DNA of 20,328 nt from a virus. Of this stretch, positions 19,167 to 20,328 are shown piece by piece (the first letter of the stretch is position 1; each line of letters opens with the position of its first letter). The stretch covers positions 1-20,328 of the IMG/VR virus record IMGVR_UViG_3300024298_000052, one strand, 5' to 3'. Below the pieces are notes generated by a model. It saw only the letters and a program-made list of their open reading frames with translations. It was not told the origin of the DNA and ran no database searches. The position numbers and the translations under genes are program-made.

Positions 19167-19825
19167 GGCTTGGCCTCCCTCAGTTGCAGCGCATTCCACA
19201 CGTTGGGGAATTGCTTGGCGAACACTTCACGAATGAGGCAGGCCAGCTCACGATGCTCCTTCTGCGTGTGCTCCGCGCAGCGTTGGTCGAAGTAGTGAAT
19301 CCAGCTTCTGACATTTCCGGTCACGTACATCCGGGTGCGGGTGCAGAGAGGCAACACCATCCGGGCGGTCTCCTTGCTCACACCAGCCTCGATAAGGCGT
19401 TTGTAGACGCCGAAGATTGTGCTCACCGCCTCCTGCGCCTCCAAGCCCAGATCAGGGTCCTCGTGGATGTCTCCCGATGCCTGCCGGTTCTTCAGGTCTT
19501 GCCTGCGTAGCTCGATTGGCTCGAAATCGCCGCTGGTCGAATATCGTTGGCTATGCTCCTGAAATGTGAAGCTCCTATGCCTGAGAAGCTGGGCAGCAAT
19601 AGCCCGGCTGGTCTCTACCTCCACAGTCATCGAGGCAGTCTCAAAGACCGACCAATGCCCGTGCCTGATGCAATAGGCAAGGAGGCGCGGAGCCGTCTCC
19701 GTGTTAAGCTGGTTGCTGGGATTGCTGACCCGAGCGCAGTATGCGATCAGATCGTCTGCGGTGAGGATGCCCTGCTCTATGAGGTCGGCAGAGGGCTGAG
19801 TGATGCTGACAAGTTTAGCGTTCAC
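19163..19825 (-). CDS. thyX: FAD-dependent thymidylate synthase ThyX (220 aa)
   Basis: ThyX makes dTMP from dUMP using methylene-tetrahydrofolate, FAD and NADPH, supplying thymidine for phage DNA synthesis in the cytoplasm. The defining ThyX motif R-H-R-x7-S is present as R82-H83-R84 to S92 (LRHRSFTFQEHSQRYS). The N-terminal ARVSNPSNQLNTE and GHWSVFETASMTVEV segments (the family's H-x-S/P-x-F/L-E-x region), the central R-T-R-M-Y region and the C-terminal RSWIHYFDQRCAEHTQKE also match. Length is normal. The start is GTG 19825, with AAAGGAG 5 nt upstream and a GTGA overlap with the preceding gene. It is the third gene in a coupled string. Confidence 0.95.
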   Translation of the reverse strand: MNAKLVSITQPSADLIEQGILTADDLIAYCARVSNPSNQLNTETAPRLLAYCIRHGHWSVFETASMTVEVETSRAIAAQLLRHRSFTFQEHSQRYSTSGDFEPIELRRQDLKNRQASGDIHEDPDLGLEAQEAVSTIFGVYKRLIEAGVSKETARMVLPLCTRTRMYVTGNVRSWIHYFDQRCAEHTQKEHRELACLIREVFAKQFPNVWNALQLREAKP

Positions 19826-19842
19826 GGCTGCTCCTTTCGTGC
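19822..19842 (-). repeat. 21-bp direct repeat at gene junction, copy 1
   Basis: GCACGAAAGGAGCAGCCGTGA on the - strand is identical to 20202-20222. It encodes the last residues ARKEQP of the upstream gene, the ribosome site GGAG, the stop TGA and most of the overlapping GTG start of thyX. Confidence 0.9.
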
Positions 19843-20205
19843 GGCGTCAATGGCGGCGCGCTCCTTTTTCTGGGGGTCGTTTTCGGGCCAGTAGCCAACA
19901 ACCATCCGCCTAGATTCCGCGACAATTCGGAACCGGTCCGCATCGGCAAGACGGCGGAGAGCGATTGCGTGAACGGTAATAGCACCGCTGTCGGTGACCA
20001 TCGTGCCAGCGACTTGCCCGTTGTAATCGCGGAGCGCGGTGCCCGTGTGGCAATCCCGACGAGCCATATCCTCCAGCGCCTCAAGCAGCGCGGCGTTTTC
20101 GCGCTCCAGCTCGCGGGCAAAATCAGCCTGCACGAACTCCTCTCCTTCGTCTGGATTAAAACCAAAGAATTGTGCTTTCGAGTCGGTTTTAGGTGTGTCG
20201 CTCAC
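19822..20205 (-). CDS. Small coiled-coil phage protein (127 aa)
   Basis: The protein begins MSDTPKTDSKAQFFGF, then has a helical segment DFARELERENAALLEALEDM likely to form a coiled coil. From memory the S-D/E-T-P-x-T-D start followed by F-A-R-E/D-L-E-R-E is a recurrent small phage protein of unknown function. The C-terminal region (RLADADRFRIVAESRRMVVGYWPENDP) leads to AAIDAARKEQP. The last residues ARKEQP are the same as those of the preceding partial gene, because both ends lie in an exact 21-bp repeat. GTG 20205 has AAAGGAG and overlaps the previous stop (GTGA). Confidence 0.72.
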   Translation of the reverse strand: MSDTPKTDSKAQFFGFNPDEGEEFVQADFARELERENAALLEALEDMARRDCHTGTALRDYNGQVAGTMVTDSGAITVHAIALRRLADADRFRIVAESRRMVVGYWPENDPQKKERAAIDAARKEQP

Positions 20206-20222
20206 GGCTGCTCCTTTCGTGC
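20202..20222 (-). repeat. 21-bp direct repeat at gene junction, copy 2
   Basis: This is identical to 19822-19842 on the - strand. It joins the partial gene to the 127-aa gene with the same A-R-K-E-Q-P-stop / GTG overlap. Partial versions of the same design occur at 18885-18905 and 19163-19180. Confidence 0.9.
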
Positions 20223-20328
20223 CTCAACGGCGGCTTTTAGGTTCTCGAACTTCTGAGGAGCCTCCGGCCAATTGGTGGACTCGCCCTCGATCTCGTAGTC
20301 CACATAAGCCTTGGCGGCTTCCACGATG
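20202..20328 (-). CDS. Partial hypothetical protein, C-terminal 41 residues
   Basis: The gene enters from the right edge and stops at TGA 20202-20204. The visible part is IVEAAKAYVDYEIEGE, STNWPEAPQKFENL and KAAVEARKEQP. It is helical and charged with no recognised domain; the start is outside the window. It ends with the same RKEQP-stop design as the next gene, and its last codons carry the ribosome site for it. Confidence 0.7.
   Translation of the reverse strand, partial: IVEAAKAYVDYEIEGESTNWPEAPQKFENLKAAVEARKEQP

Noticed and set aside
1-20328. CRISPR array, tRNA genes, insertion sequence or integrase
   Set aside because: No regularly spaced repeats with unique spacers, no cloverleaf with a T-loop GTTCRA-type segment, no transposase or integrase motif and no terminal inverted repeats were seen. 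A dedicated tRNA or CRISPR scan was not possible here.

Overview
The window is one contiguous piece of a tailed double-stranded DNA phage (or prophage-like contig), GC-rich and very tightly packed. The best fit is a short-tailed (podovirus-type) phage. It shows a tail-nozzle/stabilisation-type protein, a fibre-like protein, a glycine-rich adhesin-like protein and a run of very large, low-complexity proteins typical of internal virion/ejection proteins. It also shows a DnaB-type replication cluster on the opposite strand. A lipobox signal peptide (534-737) with no Asp after the lipidated Cys points to a host with an outer membrane. The host cannot be named from the sequence. Terminase, portal, major capsid protein, DNA polymerase and RNA polymerase are not in the window.

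Layout. Positions 36-14095 are a + strand late module. It holds a small hypothetical protein, then a lysis-like cluster (431 amphipathic protein, 534 lipoprotein nested in it, 748 one-span holin-like protein). Next come three small basic phage proteins (891, 1209, 1351), a Gly-rich adhesin-like protein (1507), the nozzle-like protein (2271) and a fibre-like protein (4450). The module ends with a first internal protein (5148), a PP-loop/PAPS-reductase-like enzyme (6833) and two large internal proteins (7640, 10313). Positions 14092-20328 are a - strand early/replication module, read right to left. In that order it holds a partial gene, a small coiled-coil protein, ThyX, an unknown protein, an SLT-type muramidase, a RecB/Cas4-like exonuclease and a DnaB helicase. 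These are followed by a DUF6378-like protein, an HTH-like protein, an HNH endonuclease, a small protein nested in the HNH tail, a metallophosphoesterase and a Cys-containing hypothetical protein.

The two modules converge at 14092-14095, where a single CTAG carries both stop codons. There is no non-coding stretch above 300 bases. The largest gaps are 1152-1208 (57 bp, with a hairpin) and 18480-18531 (52 bp).

The genes divide as expected for a lytic phage: - strand genes supply DNA precursors (ThyX), replication and DNA processing, and + strand genes supply tail, injection and lysis functions. The most striking non-gene signals are as follows. (1) Four successive - strand junctions share one design, an SD written into the last codons (E-x-K/Q-P then CCGTGA), two of them with an exact 21-bp repeat. 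(2) Shine-Dalgarno use is split by strand: strong on -, almost absent on +. (3) A TAGGAT/TATGAT/TAGAAT box lies 6-7 nt before four late start codons, which would give leaderless mRNAs. (4) A 12-bp tandem repeat is read in two overlapping frames. (5) The first internal protein has regular 5-residue and 11-residue repeats. All functional calls rest on reading motifs by eye; no database search was run.
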